This document shows, piece after piece, positions 34,539 through 46,322 of a stretch of 64,000 bases of DNA. Numbering within the stretch: position 1 is the first letter of the stretch; each line of letters begins with the position of its first letter. A program made the position numbers and the translations under genes. This DNA comes from Pseudovirgaria hyperparasitica (lineage: Eukaryota > Ascomycota > Dothideomycetes > Acrospermales > Acrospermaceae), in assembly GCF_010093815.1 (NCBI RefSeq), contig NW_022985558.1, positions 378,640 through 442,639 on the forward strand, given 5' to 3'. The notes under the pieces are model-generated. The model searched no databases. It was not told the origin of the DNA and saw only the letters and a program-made list of their open reading frames with translations.

Positions 34539-37500
34539 CTAGTATCTCATTTTGCCTAGCTGTAAGAAATTGTACTTGCACTGTCGATTGCTCTTGAACT
34601 GCAGCATATACACAACAAGTCGCTTGCTGCCGACGCCACCAGTTGCGGCTGCTCCACCGACGGTGCCGTCTTTGCCGACAATGTCCTCGACGACCTTGAC
34701 AGCGATACCGACACGGCCGTAGATTTCAAAGGCGTTTTCGGGTACCGTTGCGTCTAGCAGTACGGCGCCACCTTTCGTGACCACCAGTATTCGTTTGTCG
34801 CCTGGTGTGAGCGGAGAGACTTCAGTCGGAGCCATAATATGAAGTCGTGCCTTGCCGAGATCGTTCCATCGTCTTTGGCCGGATGACTTGTGGAAGCGGA
34901 TCTTAGTATTGCTGACGCCAATCGGCACGTTTGCTGCACGTCCGTCTGGCGACATAGGAGTGCTGCCGCCAGAGCTTGACCCGGATGCCTCTGTCGTCAT
35001 GTCTACAGCGACAGTGCTGGGGCTGCCGCGATAGTCAACCGATGAGCGAGCGATGCTAAATCGGCCACTGCCGCCGAAACGTTTGAGCGACGAGAAGAAT
35101 GACGATTTCGATTCGACAGAGCTGTTGATACTTAGAGCGCGTGTGCTCGACGCGCGGTATGAGCGACTTCGACTGAGTGATGCTGGAAGGCTCCAGCGAG
35201 GTTTACCGGCACGAGTATCCGGACGAGCGGCGTTGTTCATGTCTTGTTGCGCGGCCCAAGTGACTACCTGTGGCTCCTGACCGCGTGCATTCTGCAAGGC
35301 GATGAACGTTGGATTGTTTTCTCGCGACCATCTCACAGCCTGCCAGAGTTCTTCGCTCGCCATTGGGAAGAGGCTGCGAAACATAGTACGTCCACCAGCC
35401 TTGAGGAGCGAGAGACCGAGAGGAGGCGAGCGGATATCGATGTCAATATTCGTTCCTCGGTGTACCAATACATTAGGTGTTAAACCAAGAGCTAGCAAAG
35501 GGCGAGCACTGTCGTTTAGTTCTGGCTGCGCATGAGCTTGATTTAGCTCAAAAACCTCAATGAAGCCCGGTTTGATGACAACGCTGCAAGGCTCTTTAGA
35601 AAGAGGTTCCCAAGACGCAACGCGACCAGGTTCCTCTCTCCACGTGAAGATATTGGCTACGCCTTTGTATGCTATACTCGCTGCGCCCGGAATATCTCTG
35701 TAGGGCTTCTGAGATGCCGAGCTTGATGGGCCTAGTGAAGTCTCCGGCAGAGATCCAGAAGAATTAGGTCGAGGCGCGGGCTGCATATGAGGCGGGGTCG
35801 GAGGAGGCGGTTCTACTGGAACATCAAATTCTTCGTCCAAACTGTCTTCCGAAGACTCAGAAATGATCGAGCCTTCATCATCAGACGAGTTGTTTTCGCT
35901 CTCTGAGGAGGACTCAGTTGCCGTGGACGGCTCGTACTCGTGTTTCAATGGTGATGACGAGCGCCGCTTGGTGCGAAATGGAGACAGAATAGGTGCAATA
36001 AGATTGCTTAGACCAGTTTTCGGAGGAGATCGGTGTGGTGGAGGAGGTGGTGGAGAGTCTTCTGGATCCTTGCTAAGGTCTTGTTCCACTTTCGCTGGGA
36101 GGACCGGCGCTGATTCAGAGCGATCCATACGCAGAGGTGCGGCGACGGCTCGAACTGTATCATGTTGACTACTGGTTCTTACACGCGGTATCATGGGAAG
36201 GTCTGTGGAGGGTACTGAGGATGCACGACGATGTATAACAGGCCTTTGAGATTCTTTCAGAGATTCTCGTTTCCGACACGTGGTGTCGTCCAGGGGCTCA
36301 TCCTCATGATCATTAGAGTTAGAAGGGGGATACCAAACGCTATAGTCCTTGCTGACTTTCGCAGTCGCCTGAGGAGTGGATGAGTATGAGCGCATTCGTC
36401 CATGAATTGACTCGTCTGGTTCAGATTCTTCTGGAATAGGCGCATCCATGGTGGGTGTGGTAGGTGTCGATCTCGCAAAGCGAGTCGCCTTAGATCGTCG
36501 CAGTCCGGTAGAATCTGTTCCGGCAGCCTGCATGGCCTCGTTCAGATCCCTTGGAGTGACTGCGTTTTCGTTGCGGCTTTGACGGGCACTGGAATTTGGG
36601 GTCTTGGTGCTCTCTTCGCGTTCTTTGCTTGGAGGAGTTTTTGGTAAATCTTCTAATCTGTGGCCGGTATTCTTGGTTGGAGTGGAAGCCTGACTCCAGC
36701 GCCTGGAGGCTCCTCTTACAGGCTCTCCAAGAGGAACGTCAAACTCTCGCGGGCTTGGATTCCGACTCCGGGCCGGTGATGTTATTGCTGTGGATGCAGT
36801 GTATGCACTTGATACTAGAGAGGAGTCGTAGCTGCTGAACTGTAGCGAGGACTTGCTGACAAAGCTGGCAGCACTGGATATCTGAGCCAGAGGAGGCGGG
36901 ACTGGGCTATCTCCAAGCATTTGTATCCACTCAAGCGCAGAATCTTCGTCTGTGCTCTTCAGAACAAAAACCTCTTTCCACTCCTCTCCGCCGGACTGGA
37001 GGCCTCGGATCATGACGACGAGCTCCTCGGGGCTATCACCTTTGCGTGCTGATATCCGCCCTGTTTGTATTGGAGGAAAGAATAACCAACGATCAGCGCT
37101 GTCCAGATCACAGATCAATACATCGCCGCCAGTGCCATTCGCAGGTGGGTCATCTCGTAGCAGCAATTCGACACGACAATCGATTTCTTGCCCACTAGTA
37201 TGCAAAAGATGCATGTCGAAATAATCCCGAGCTCTTACACAGCGAGCCGGGTCGATGGCGACACCTTGAAGTGCCGTCAAGGATTTCGGATCTCTTGCGC
37301 GCGTGGGATCTATAGACGCTGCAGCTTCGTCCTCCATACGAGCACGCTCCTCGTTATTTCTTTTGCGCGCATCGAGGACAAGATCCTGAAATGCCAGAGA
37401 AGTCGTCTCTGCCTTTTCTGAAGGCTTGAGAAAGTTGATACCCTTTACACAGGTCAGCCAAGCGTGAGAGTAACTGGGTCGTTTCACATACCTTGAAAGT

Positions 37501-39918
37501 CTTTGCCAGCCACTTCAATCTCACAAGAGGCCTCTTGAGAAGGAATGCCACGTCAACTCTTTCCCCATCATCATTGACAACATAGCCTTCTGCGTTTCGT
37601 GGAAGACCTTCATCCCAAGCACTTTTGCTAGGCTTGCTGTGTGACTCCAGTGTCTTCGTTGTGGGACTGTCTTCACTTGCAGGAGCCAGGTTGACCACGA
37701 CATTCTGAAACCCCAGTCGCCAGGTCTTGATGTAGTCAGTGTAGATACGCTGCGCAGACTGGGCCCAGGATAGCAAGGCGCTGTCGTCCTCTAGAGGAAT
37801 CCGTCTGTGTAAAGATTTCAGTCTTTCTAGAGCGATACCCATGTCAACAATTGGCTTGGTAGAATTGGGATCTTGCTTTGATGCTGAAGTGCTGAACAAT
37901 CCTGCTGCGACAGCCGCGTCTGACTTGGAGAGAACACAAGCAAGCAAGACAGGAATGACACCGTCGACGAGGGTATTGAGCTCTCTCTTATATTTATCTT
38001 CGTCCGAGGAAAGTTCTTTCATGAGATCCTGTATTGTTGCCGTTTCGAGTCGAGTGCGTGAAGTGCGAATGCTGTGTGCGGAGACGAGGCTCTTGCTTTT
38101 GGATCTTGGAAGGGAAAGAACGGACATGAGGTCCGCATGTGAAACAGTTTTATTTCTAACACTGCGACGGCTTTTGACCGTAGCGGATGATTTCGTGTCG
38201 TCAAGTACAGACTCTGCGGGCTCTGAACCTTGTGCAATAGACGGTGCTCGTTGCATTCTCGCGTTGAAGGTGTCAACTGAAGCTATCGTTGATAGTCTTT
38301 TACCAGTTGTCGGGAAAGCTCGCCGGCCAAATTGGTCTGTGGGCCGAGCTCTTGCTGTTGGCTCTGGAGCATCAAACATCGACCCTTCCACAGACGAGGA
38401 CGGGGCCGAGGATACGACACTACCATCATCGTATGTTTCATGTAGCTGAAGCGTTCTTGGTCTTGCTTTCGTGGGAGACTGCGCGCTTCGGCGTGCTCCG
38501 CTCCGTTTCAAAGGCGAAGAACTCGATTCCGGCTCTGTGTTCAATATCTTGGCTGGAGGAGATTTTGTGTCTGGCCGACTTGGGTCGATGGCTTCATGTT
38601 TTTGTTGTGAATCTTCAGTGGCAGTTCCTTCGGAGGATGTAGGCGACCGTCGACTGCGTCGTCTTCTCTTCTTGCCTGATTCCGCATCCTTGTCGCGATC
38701 AGATGTGGCTTTTTGGTCCGTCCGACTTATACTGCTGCGGCTGTCGTATGTATGTGTCGACACGCTCGACGAGCCTGTCTGGGATGAGATTATCGATGAT
38801 CCACGAGATTTCGTTTTCGCCTCGACAAAAGGATCCGAGGTTGTGTCTAACCAGGCTTCGATACGGGTTGGATGCACACCCACTGGCGCATCTGGGTCTT
38901 TGGCTTTTGACAAGGACAATTCTCGTTTCTTCTGAAGACGCTTCCTAGAGTCGGGCGGTTCTACGTTCTCGCCTTCTGGCATCGTTGGTTTGCTAGCCTC
39001 CTCGACATTATCACTGGCTCGTGGAGACCGCCGGTTCTTCCTGCGGTGCCGAGTCGGCGTCCTCTCGGCAGATTCTTCAGATGATGGGACCTGCGCAGCG
39101 TCCTCACTGTGGTCGAACTTGGGAGACGATCTTCGTCTTCGTCTTGGCGTCCTGATTTCAACAGGTGTAGTGACTGGTGAACTGAGCTCGTGATGCCTCG
39201 AAGAAGAGGAAGATATCTTCGAAGTTTCGATTGTCTCGACCCAGTCACGAACTGGTTTGTTAGCCTTGGTGGGCTTGATCTCCTCCGTCTTGAACGCTTC
39301 TATTCCAGCTTTGACAGCCGCTGATTGCCTTCTTTTGCGGAGAACGTTCGACTCGTTCGCAACATGGTCCGGGATTTTGCTGATGACCTTTTGCTCAGTC
39401 TCTTCCTCCTCCACTGGCTTAGCTTTTGGCCGTTCGCGTACCCAACCAATTGGCTTTCCCTCTTTAGGAGGCGATCGATTTTTTCGCCAATGGCCATCGC
39501 TTACAACTCTCTTTTTTGGTGCGATCGCATCTCGCAACTCGTCGTCCAATGTATTGTGTCTTGGCTTGCTGGCCGACTTCACTCGAATCTCCACCTTGGG
39601 TGCCACCGGTGTGATTTCTTTATCTTTGGTTCCTTTCCGGGGACTTTCAGGCTTATCTTTGATACGGTCGTTGTCTGGCGCAGCGTTTGAATCTGGAGTG
39701 ACCACGACACCTCCACCAGTTGTCTGCCATTTACGAACCTTGTCCTGCACACTCTTAGGATCGATTGGGCCAGGTCCAGCTCCCAATTTCAGCCCGCTGG
39801 CTTTCGCAGTCGTCTTTTCGGTTGGTTTTGGCGTAACGATTTTGATCTTGGGTGTCGTCGCATCTTTTTCGTGCTGGGGTGACGCTCGAAGAGTCTGAGG
39901 GCTGTCTTTTACGGTCAT
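34539..39918 (-). CDS. DH-PH (RhoGEF-like) multidomain protein, two exons, 1776 aa
   Basis: Exon 1 is 39918-37492 (809 codons) and exon 2 is 37442-34539. The 49-bp intron (37491-37443) has a GTATGT donor, a TGGCTGACC branch-like site and a TAAAG acceptor; phase 0. Residues 1-620 are charged and disordered with many Ser/Arg and RRR clusters. A helical DH-like domain starts at about 627 (TIQDLMKELSSDEDKYKREL) and includes VIPVLLACVLSK and LLKRPLVRLKWLAKTFKGIN; the intron cuts this last helix. A PH-like domain follows (about 880-988: FDMHLLHTSGQEIDCRVELL to ALEWIQMLG). A long Ser/Pro linker with an acidic run and a proline run (PPPPTPPHMQPAP) follows. The last 120 residues form another compact domain (VSNTKIRFHKSSG, KRILVVTKGGAVLLDATVP, RLVVYMLQFKSNRQCKYNF), perhaps PH/EVH1-like. 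Family knowledge suggests nucleotide exchange on a Rho/Cdc42-type GTPase in polarity, but catalytic activity is not shown. A possible 5'-UTR intron (about 39925-40023) precedes the ATG. Confidence 0.82.
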
Positions 39919-40947
39919 TGGAGCCTATATTAATATGCGATTAGCATGAAGGTATCGTGCAGACAGTATCAGAAGAGCCAAAGCTATGCTAGGCTTTGTT
40001 TGGACGCGAGGAGTCTTACGCACCTTGTGGCAGGCTCGTTGTAGGCCAGTCTACTACAGAAATGATGCAGCTGGAGACCAGAGCGATTTGACTGAGGGGA
40101 TCTCATCCGTGACTGAATTGAGCGCAACGTATATGTCGTGTGGCTAGGGAGTGCTGGTAGATGTCGGAGTATTGTTTGGCTCTCTAGATATCTAGCTCCA
40201 GCTTGCTCGTACAGTCGTGGTTCGCCCCACTATTGGCGTGCCAACCACAGCCGCGATATGATCGAGGGAAGGGAAATAAATTTAAGGGTACACTACGGTC
40301 TAGAGAAAGAGTATGCAACTTAATGCAGCAAATGAGGGTATACAATCAAGCGACGGACAGATGTGCGTAGTCATGCGAGGCACGGCGATCGTTTTGTTTA
40401 GCACCTAGGTATTTACCCTGACAACATCGAGATGGAGCTAAGCACGCGCCACGAGGCTTGGCTGGGCATCGCAAACCTGTTGCTGTCGGAATGCTACAGC
40501 CACCTTTCCCAGAATTTCTGTGATACCTTTCATCAATGCTGGGTTGATCCTTGATCTCATACGATCGATGCTGGCTACATTGTCTTCTGCATCTTCTGGC
40601 TGACGTTGTCGTTATTGTCATTGTCATTGTCCGTGGTCATCAGACCTCGTCGCACATGTGCTTGCCGTTCATTATACAGCAATGCTCGTCCGGAAGTAAT
40701 GTGCAATTCGTACTAATTATCACCAATATGCAAGTAATCAGATGCACTTAGATCGCCACAGGTCTCACCCGCTACATGCTTGCGCCTCACCCGGCCTTGT
40801 ATCCTATCCCCGCCCACGCCGACACATTCATAACTACTGAAGCTTCTTCGCAAATCCATTCGCTTTCAGCACTTTCTCTGATTTTTGCAGAGCTATGAAA
40901 GCACTGGCGCTGGCCTTGACACTGTTTGTGAGTAGAACTGCTCGAAG
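39919..40947. other. Spacer between DH-PH gene and sterol isomerase gene
   Basis: 39919-40100 probably contains the leader of the DH-PH gene: a GTGCGTAAG donor-like sequence near 40023 and an ATATAG acceptor near 39925 suggest a leader intron. The rest has no recognisable gene. Confidence 0.5.
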
Positions 40948-41776
40948 TCAGCGGCTGTGAAATAGCGTGGCAGGTATTGGCGCACCTAGTGGTACGACGA
41001 TCCAGAAAAAGTTCATTAGGAAATAGTAGCCCCAGAAGTAATAAGCTTCCGGTCGTGAATATTGCCTATCGAGGAGGACGTCATCGAAAATGCTGGTGGC
41101 GTAATAGAGAACGTCCCCGTAGAGGTGGCCCAGCGATATAATCGCTTGGAACGGATACCGATATGGACTATCTATGGCAATGAGGGCTGCTGTCAGGTAT
41201 GAGACGGGTCCCCAGATCAACTGACTCGATCTATTAGCACCGAGAGGAACCATTAACACAGCTGGACGGAGCACTTGCAGATGTGATTGTCTCCATGCAA
41301 AGCACAAAGGTATTCTGTGTCAGGTATCGCGAGTCTGACAGGGCATACTCTTTCCAGAGCTGCCCAAAGAGGTCTTGCCGCGATCCCATTTCGCGAAAGT
41401 TGAGCACAAAATACCCTTCGAAGAACACATGGAGCGATCCGCCTTGAGACAAGTCAGCTCGGAGCTTGATAATGAGTTTGTTGCGCATCGTCACACATAA
41501 GACAAACCACATCATGGTAACTAGATCTCCCCTCGAGATATTTGCACGAACTCTGCGACCGGCCACATATGTGATGGCGAAAAGTGCCACACACAAGGAC
41601 GAAAACACTCCTAGAAGAGTTAAGACAGACGATTCATTTGCCTCATATCCCGCAATATCGACACCAAGAGGATAGTAAGGATGCAAAGGCTCTGCGGCGC
41701 GTATGGCTGTCTTCTGGTTGACGGTAGGAGATTTCAAGATCTTTTGCCTGTCGAGAAAATGTGCAAAGTGCGACAT
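40948..41776 (-). CDS. EBP-type sterol delta8-delta7 isomerase-like protein, three exons, 238 aa
   Basis: Exons: 41776-41497, 41442-41279 and 41220-40948. Intron 1 (41496-41443, 54 bp) has a GTGTGA donor and CAAG acceptor and contains no stop. Intron 2 (41278-41221, 58 bp) uses a GCAAGT donor with a TGCTAATAG branch and TCAG acceptor. The spliced protein fits the emopamil-binding-protein fold of about 230 residues with four to five membrane helices: HPYYPLGVDI near the N-terminus, CGSLHVFFEGYF (catalytic-site His and Glu), QLWKEYALSDSRY, VCMETITSLIWGP (active-site Glu/Thr), LGHLYGDVLYY and YFLMNFFWIVVP (Asn, Trp). All residues known to line the human EBP pocket are present. Expected role: ER-membrane isomerisation of the sterol C8 double bond or a related substrate. 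Ascomycetes normally use the unrelated ERG2 for this step, so this paralogue could act on another terpenoid. Start chosen at the ATG with A at -3. Divergent to the HET gene. Confidence 0.85.
41221..41278 (-). other. Probable GC-AG intron in the EBP-like gene
   Basis: GCAAGT is the only donor that gives METITSLIWGP with no gap or insertion against the known METIT..LWGP spacing. Reading through instead hits TAA and TAG within the intron. Confidence 0.75.
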
Positions 41777-42011
41777 GTTGACCGATGTATCCCAATCCAC
41801 ATCGACACGCGAATCGTGTATGAATACGTGAAATGATTGCCAACACGAAAGTCCACGACTTTAACTTACTCAGTACCAAGACAGCCTTGGCAAGGGCCCG
41901 GGCGTTCCTCAGCAAGCCTCGCTCCCAATTGGGATAGTCGATACGTCTAACATCCTGTCTTCGACATGCTTTTCAGGATGGACTTACAATCAATTATCGG
42001 AAGTTCGGCTA
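41777..42011. promoter_or_regulatory. Shared divergent promoter (EBP-like / HET)
   Basis: There are only 235 bp between the two start codons, so both genes must take their proximal control from this segment. I see no clear TATA box. A unique binding site cannot be named by eye. Confidence 0.55.
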
Positions 42012-44102
42012 ATGGCTCCCAAAGCATATGTATATAGTCCGTTGAAGGACGCAGAAGAGGAAATACGTCTGCTGAAGCTCATTCAAGCCGATGATAATGA
42101 ACATGTCAGGTGCGAGCTGATCACAACGAGTATCGCGGAAGCGCCACCCTTCTACGCACTGAGCTATAGATGGGGTCAGGTAGACAAGGCGACATCGATA
42201 ATATGCCAAGGGTTGTCATTGCAGGTCACTCCCGATCTACACACGGCACTGAGGCATCTGCGGGACATGGGCCACGGCGAGACCAAGCGACAATACAAAT
42301 TCGAGAGTCCCTATCTGTGGATAGATCAGATATGCATCAACCAGTCCGATCTTGATGAGCGTGCCCGTCAAGTCAGAATGATGCAATCGATTTACTCAGC
42401 TTCATTGAGAACACTGATCTGGCTTGGACCTCAGGACGACTTTGCCGAAGATGCCCTGGCCTTTCTCGACCACCTCTACAGTATATGTCGCCACCAGTAT
42501 CCTAATGCAACAGAGTCCGCAGATATTCTCGACAAGGCTTACACTCCATCTCAACATGAACAACTCGGTATCCCGAACATAGACTCCCGGCCATGGTTCG
42601 CGTTCAAGAAACTTGCACAGGCTTCCTGGTTTCGTCGCGTATGGGTCATACAAGAGGTCGTCGTATCGCCTGCAGACCCCTGGATCATATTTGGTCATAC
42701 TATGTATACATGGGAGAAGCTCTCTTGGGCTTCAACCTGGCTCTTTCGCAATGGCTATAGCTGGCTGCTCAAAGTTCCACACGAGCTGCTTAACATCGAT
42801 GCGATCGCTGAAGTCCGGAGATTGGCAGGCCAATGGTCTCTGGCTTCCTTGCTCGCAGAGCTAAGTCCGATTTTCGACTCCCACGATCCTCGAGATAAGG
42901 TCTTCGCATTAGTTGGTATGTCGATCGACGTCAAGGGCTTGCGGAACTGGCCTGTGGAGCTTCAGCCGAACTACAGAAAGTGCCCACAAGATGTCCATCG
43001 TGATGTTGCTCGATACATCATATCTACAACGCGAGATCTCGGATGTTGGTCAGCTCCAAGTCACGGAAAGCGAGCTCACAATCCGATATCGCAACGCTTG
43101 TTCTCGGGCTCTAGCAAACATTTGCTCTCCTGGGTTCCAGACTGGGCACCTACACGCTATGAATCGACTGTGATACCGGTGAGATTTGCTGAGAGTTCAA
43201 ATTCTAGAAAACCACCGTCTATAGCTCTGGGATACTTATCCCAATTCAGAGCGTTCCCCAATAGCACGGCTGAGCTTGGCACAGTGAAGGATCCTAACGT
43301 GCTATCGCTGAAGGGGTTTGCAGTCGACACTGTCAAGTATTGCTCACCTTCCCTTGCGCGACTACGCATATGGCTCCAGGAAAGCCCAACAGCGAAGATC
43401 AGCGCGCGAGAGCAGCTGGGCGATGAGATCAAATTCGTCAGTAAAGACAACCGACTAGCAGCTGCAAGGTGGGCTGCCCACCATTTTAATGGCCTAGGCT
43501 CTCCTGAGATCTTTACAGAGTGGAAACACATGGCGCGTATGATGGACAAGGTTCCCCCTGATAAGTTCAACGTTGCTTTTGCGATGGCGACAACATGCGG
43601 AGATGGGCTGATCGGGGGTGATGAGGAAGATGAGGATCTCAGACTCCAGAATTTCTGCAGCTATATAAAACACTGGATTGATGTTGAAGGTGAGGTTGAA
43701 GAGAAGATGCGCAAAAGATCCCTAAAGCTCGCACCATTCTACACCTACATTCCTGGCTCGACTGAGACGCATTCAATACCGCTGCTCGAGCATGTCAAAT
43801 ACATCAAGGCAAATCTCGAAGGCGGTGTGCAATCAGAGTATATCAAGCTCGTCCAAGACTGGTCTCACGGTCGACGCATATTCGCAACCAGGGATGGCCG
43901 GATTGGCATAGGGCCGTCAGACATGAAGCCCGGCGACAAAGTGTGTGCTCTGCTCGGTGGGCAAGCGCTGTACGTGGTACGATTGCAGCGAGGCGCATAT
44001 ACCCTATTGGGTGACGCATATGTTCACGGTTTGATGAACGGAGAGGTGCCGGACATGTCAAAGCGAGGAGAAGTCGAGCTGTCCATGTTCGACATCAGAT
44101 GA
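42012..44102 (+). CDS. HET-domain (heterokaryon incompatibility) protein, 696 aa
   Basis: A single uninterrupted exon. The HET domain spans roughly residues 45-240, with its three blocks: PFYALSYRWG (46-55), YLWIDQICINQSDLDERARQ (101-120) followed by MQSIYSASLRTLIWLGP, and WFRRVWVIQEVVVS (about 204-217). The region after it (residues 250-696) has the usual HET-6/'DPRDKVFALVGM' organisation: SHDPRDKVFALVGM is present, followed by a Trp/Arg-rich middle (HLLSWVPDWAPTRYES) and a C-terminal GDKVCALLGGQALYVVRL segment typical of the family. Known role: allorecognition leading to programmed cell death when incompatible hyphae fuse; many members are orphans. There is no NACHT or WD-repeat partner in this protein. 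The gene is intact, unlike the HET relic at 21.7-22.2 kb, and shares its promoter with the sterol isomerase-like gene. Confidence 0.93.
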   Translation: MAPKAYVYSPLKDAEEEIRLLKLIQADDNEHVRCELITTSIAEAPPFYALSYRWGQVDKATSIICQGLSLQVTPDLHTALRHLRDMGHGETKRQYKFESPYLWIDQICINQSDLDERARQVRMMQSIYSASLRTLIWLGPQDDFAEDALAFLDHLYSICRHQYPNATESADILDKAYTPSQHEQLGIPNIDSRPWFAFKKLAQASWFRRVWVIQEVVVSPADPWIIFGHTMYTWEKLSWASTWLFRNGYSWLLKVPHELLNIDAIAEVRRLAGQWSLASLLAELSPIFDSHDPRDKVFALVGMSIDVKGLRNWPVELQPNYRKCPQDVHRDVARYIISTTRDLGCWSAPSHGKRAHNPISQRLFSGSSKHLLSWVPDWAPTRYESTVIPVRFAESSNSRKPPSIALGYLSQFRAFPNSTAELGTVKDPNVLSLKGFAVDTVKYCSPSLARLRIWLQESPTAKISAREQLGDEIKFVSKDNRLAAARWAAHHFNGLGSPEIFTEWKHMARMMDKVPPDKFNVAFAMATTCGDGLIGGDEEDEDLRLQNFCSYIKHWIDVEGEVEEKMRKRSLKLAPFYTYIPGSTETHSIPLLEHVKYIKANLEGGVQSEYIKLVQDWSHGRRIFATRDGRIGIGPSDMKPGDKVCALLGGQALYVVRLQRGAYTLLGDAYVHGLMNGEVPDMSKRGEVELSMFDIR

Positions 44103-46322
44103 GAGACTGACGTCCCAAGGTCCAGGCATCGCATGCCGGTGTTGACTCCTTCATCCAATTGCACGTCACGTCTTCGAGTCTGAATCGAGTCGATTCTGAA
44201 ACACTCTCCTGCCAACGTCTATAGATTAGTACCAACACAGCAATTCAACGGCTTTATTCGTCCATAAAAAAGCATCTATCCCAGTCCGGAATAATAGGAC
44301 CGCGAAAACGCCGCATCCACTCCGTCATATCCTATCCCATCATCCAAGATTACACATCGCACCGCCCTTTCAGGCATACCAGGGTTATGAGGCTCAAAGT
44401 AATCAACACTGCATGACAGCCCCCATACCAGTCATCAACAGGCGCGACAGACTTCTGTAGATTTTCCTCACGCCTCCCCAAGCCTGGCTCTCCAGGATAG
44501 CCCTGCATTGTCGTACAACATCCCACCCTCCTCTCACTCCCTATCTTCCTATCCTAGCACACACCACACCACACAGACAGAACAGGCTCCAGATACCGGG
44601 AATACAACGACAAGGACATCACAGACCGCCGTCGTCCATGAGCGGACAGAACCCGGCATCCATGCACCCGCCCACCTATGGATTCTTCCGAACACTCACT
44701 CATAATATTAATCCTCAGGCATTCGATCGTATAACCCCCCCAACCAACCAACCAACTACACACAAATTACCGCCGACACCATCATCATCATCATCATCAT
44801 CCTCATCACCATCCAAATCCTCATCACCACCACCATCATCATCACAACCAGCGCCTCTCAAAACTTGAAACAATCCAAAGCACCCCTAACCCTGCACAAC
44901 ACACCCACAACCACAACCACAGCCACAAGCCCCAAAACACCATGACATACATGCCTGACACGACCAGAGCCCGCGATCTCGGGTGTGATACATCAGCCGC
45001 CTTCTGTCTTGGCATTGTATCGCCTTTCTCTGCATCCGCTGCCGCACACCCGCACCTCGCACATCCGCTGCCTGTATCCGCGTCCGCAACCCTGTTTTCA
45101 CAGTGCCACATACACAGACCAACCCCTTAGTAGCGGAGCATACTGCCGCAACGCAACGCAAAGCAAGCAAAGCAAAGCAAAGCGCTCTATCTCGACGTCC
45201 TCGGTCACACCGGTTGGGGGAGACGAGGAACGGGGTGGGGTTGGGTTGCTTGCCCCACACGAACAATGATTGATCATTATGTATGTTCTTTGTGCTTGCG
45301 CGCGCGTACGTAGATGCGGAAGGAGCGGTAGTAATTAGCGATATTAATACCCAGTAATTAACATAACAATACAGCTAAAATACATAGTTAACTGCTATTA
45401 TCTGCTATCTTGTCTTTCATCTTCTTCTCCAAGTCTTCGCTCCCCGCAAAAAGGAAACAGGAAAGACTACTACCTGCACGTGGTATTGCATGACGGGCAT
45501 TAAATCAATTTAACTAAAGTGGTGCTTCGTCGCTAAGCTTTTTGAGATGATAATACATATACATATCTATATAAAAATATATATGGATACTCGTAAACAC
45601 ACGCACATAATCGCCTCGATCAGTGCTTATGCCAATTTCAATCCTGAGTAGATTATGGAGACCTTGTTAGTTAGTTAGTTGGCTGGTTCGTAGGTAGATG
45701 GGCAAGGATGATGACTGCTGACAGGATCCACTCTGATGTAACTATGAATGCATCCATGTTAGCTGACAATTGCTTTGTCAGAGAGTCCACTTCCAGTTCT
45801 GGACTAGAATTTGATTACGGTCCTGAGGCCATGCTATCACATATGCGTCAGAGCATCAGTAACGAACGTGGAAAGTTCAATGGTTGATACAGATTAATTC
45901 GCCCGAAACTGTGTGAGGTCGTGGCTGCTAATTATATGGACTGCTAGTGGTTGGCACAGCACGGCCCATACGTTTCCTGTCGGACCCACATGCTCCCTTC
46001 TCTTTCGTGAATTCCTTCAAGAATCGTGACGTGCGTCTGAACAAGTAAAAAACGACCGATTCCATCGCACACATCTCCTAAACTCCGTCTATTTGTTGAA
46101 TCTGTAACCGATATATCCGCTCCGTTCATACTCCGTCCGCAGGCTGAAGGTCTGCGCAAAAATTCAGGGTTTGCACATAGGCAAATGCAGCAAAAACGCT
46201 AATCAAAATGGTAATTCGGTGCGGGATGACAGCAGCACCAGTAAAGAAATGTGCAAGGTTGCGTGTTGGTTGGTAGCTGGCCTGTAGCTGTTCGCGCGAA
46301 CTAAGGAAAGGGTTTCTGTATG
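44103..46322. other. Spacer with (ATC)n repeat, no supported gene
   Basis: Low-complexity A/C-rich sequence from 44500 to 44940 includes the CAT/ATC microsatellite. A 76-codon frame at 44638 (ending in a Ser homopolymer) is a repeat translation. 45270-46320 is unique sequence without coding signature. Confidence 0.55.
44778..44846. repeat. (ATC)n-type microsatellite
   Basis: Runs of ATC/CAT interrupted by CCTCATCACC and CCAC. Confidence 0.9.

Noticed and set aside
44638-44868. 76-codon frame ending in poly-Ser
   Set aside because: It is produced by the (ATC)n microsatellite; the N-terminal part has no recognisable feature.
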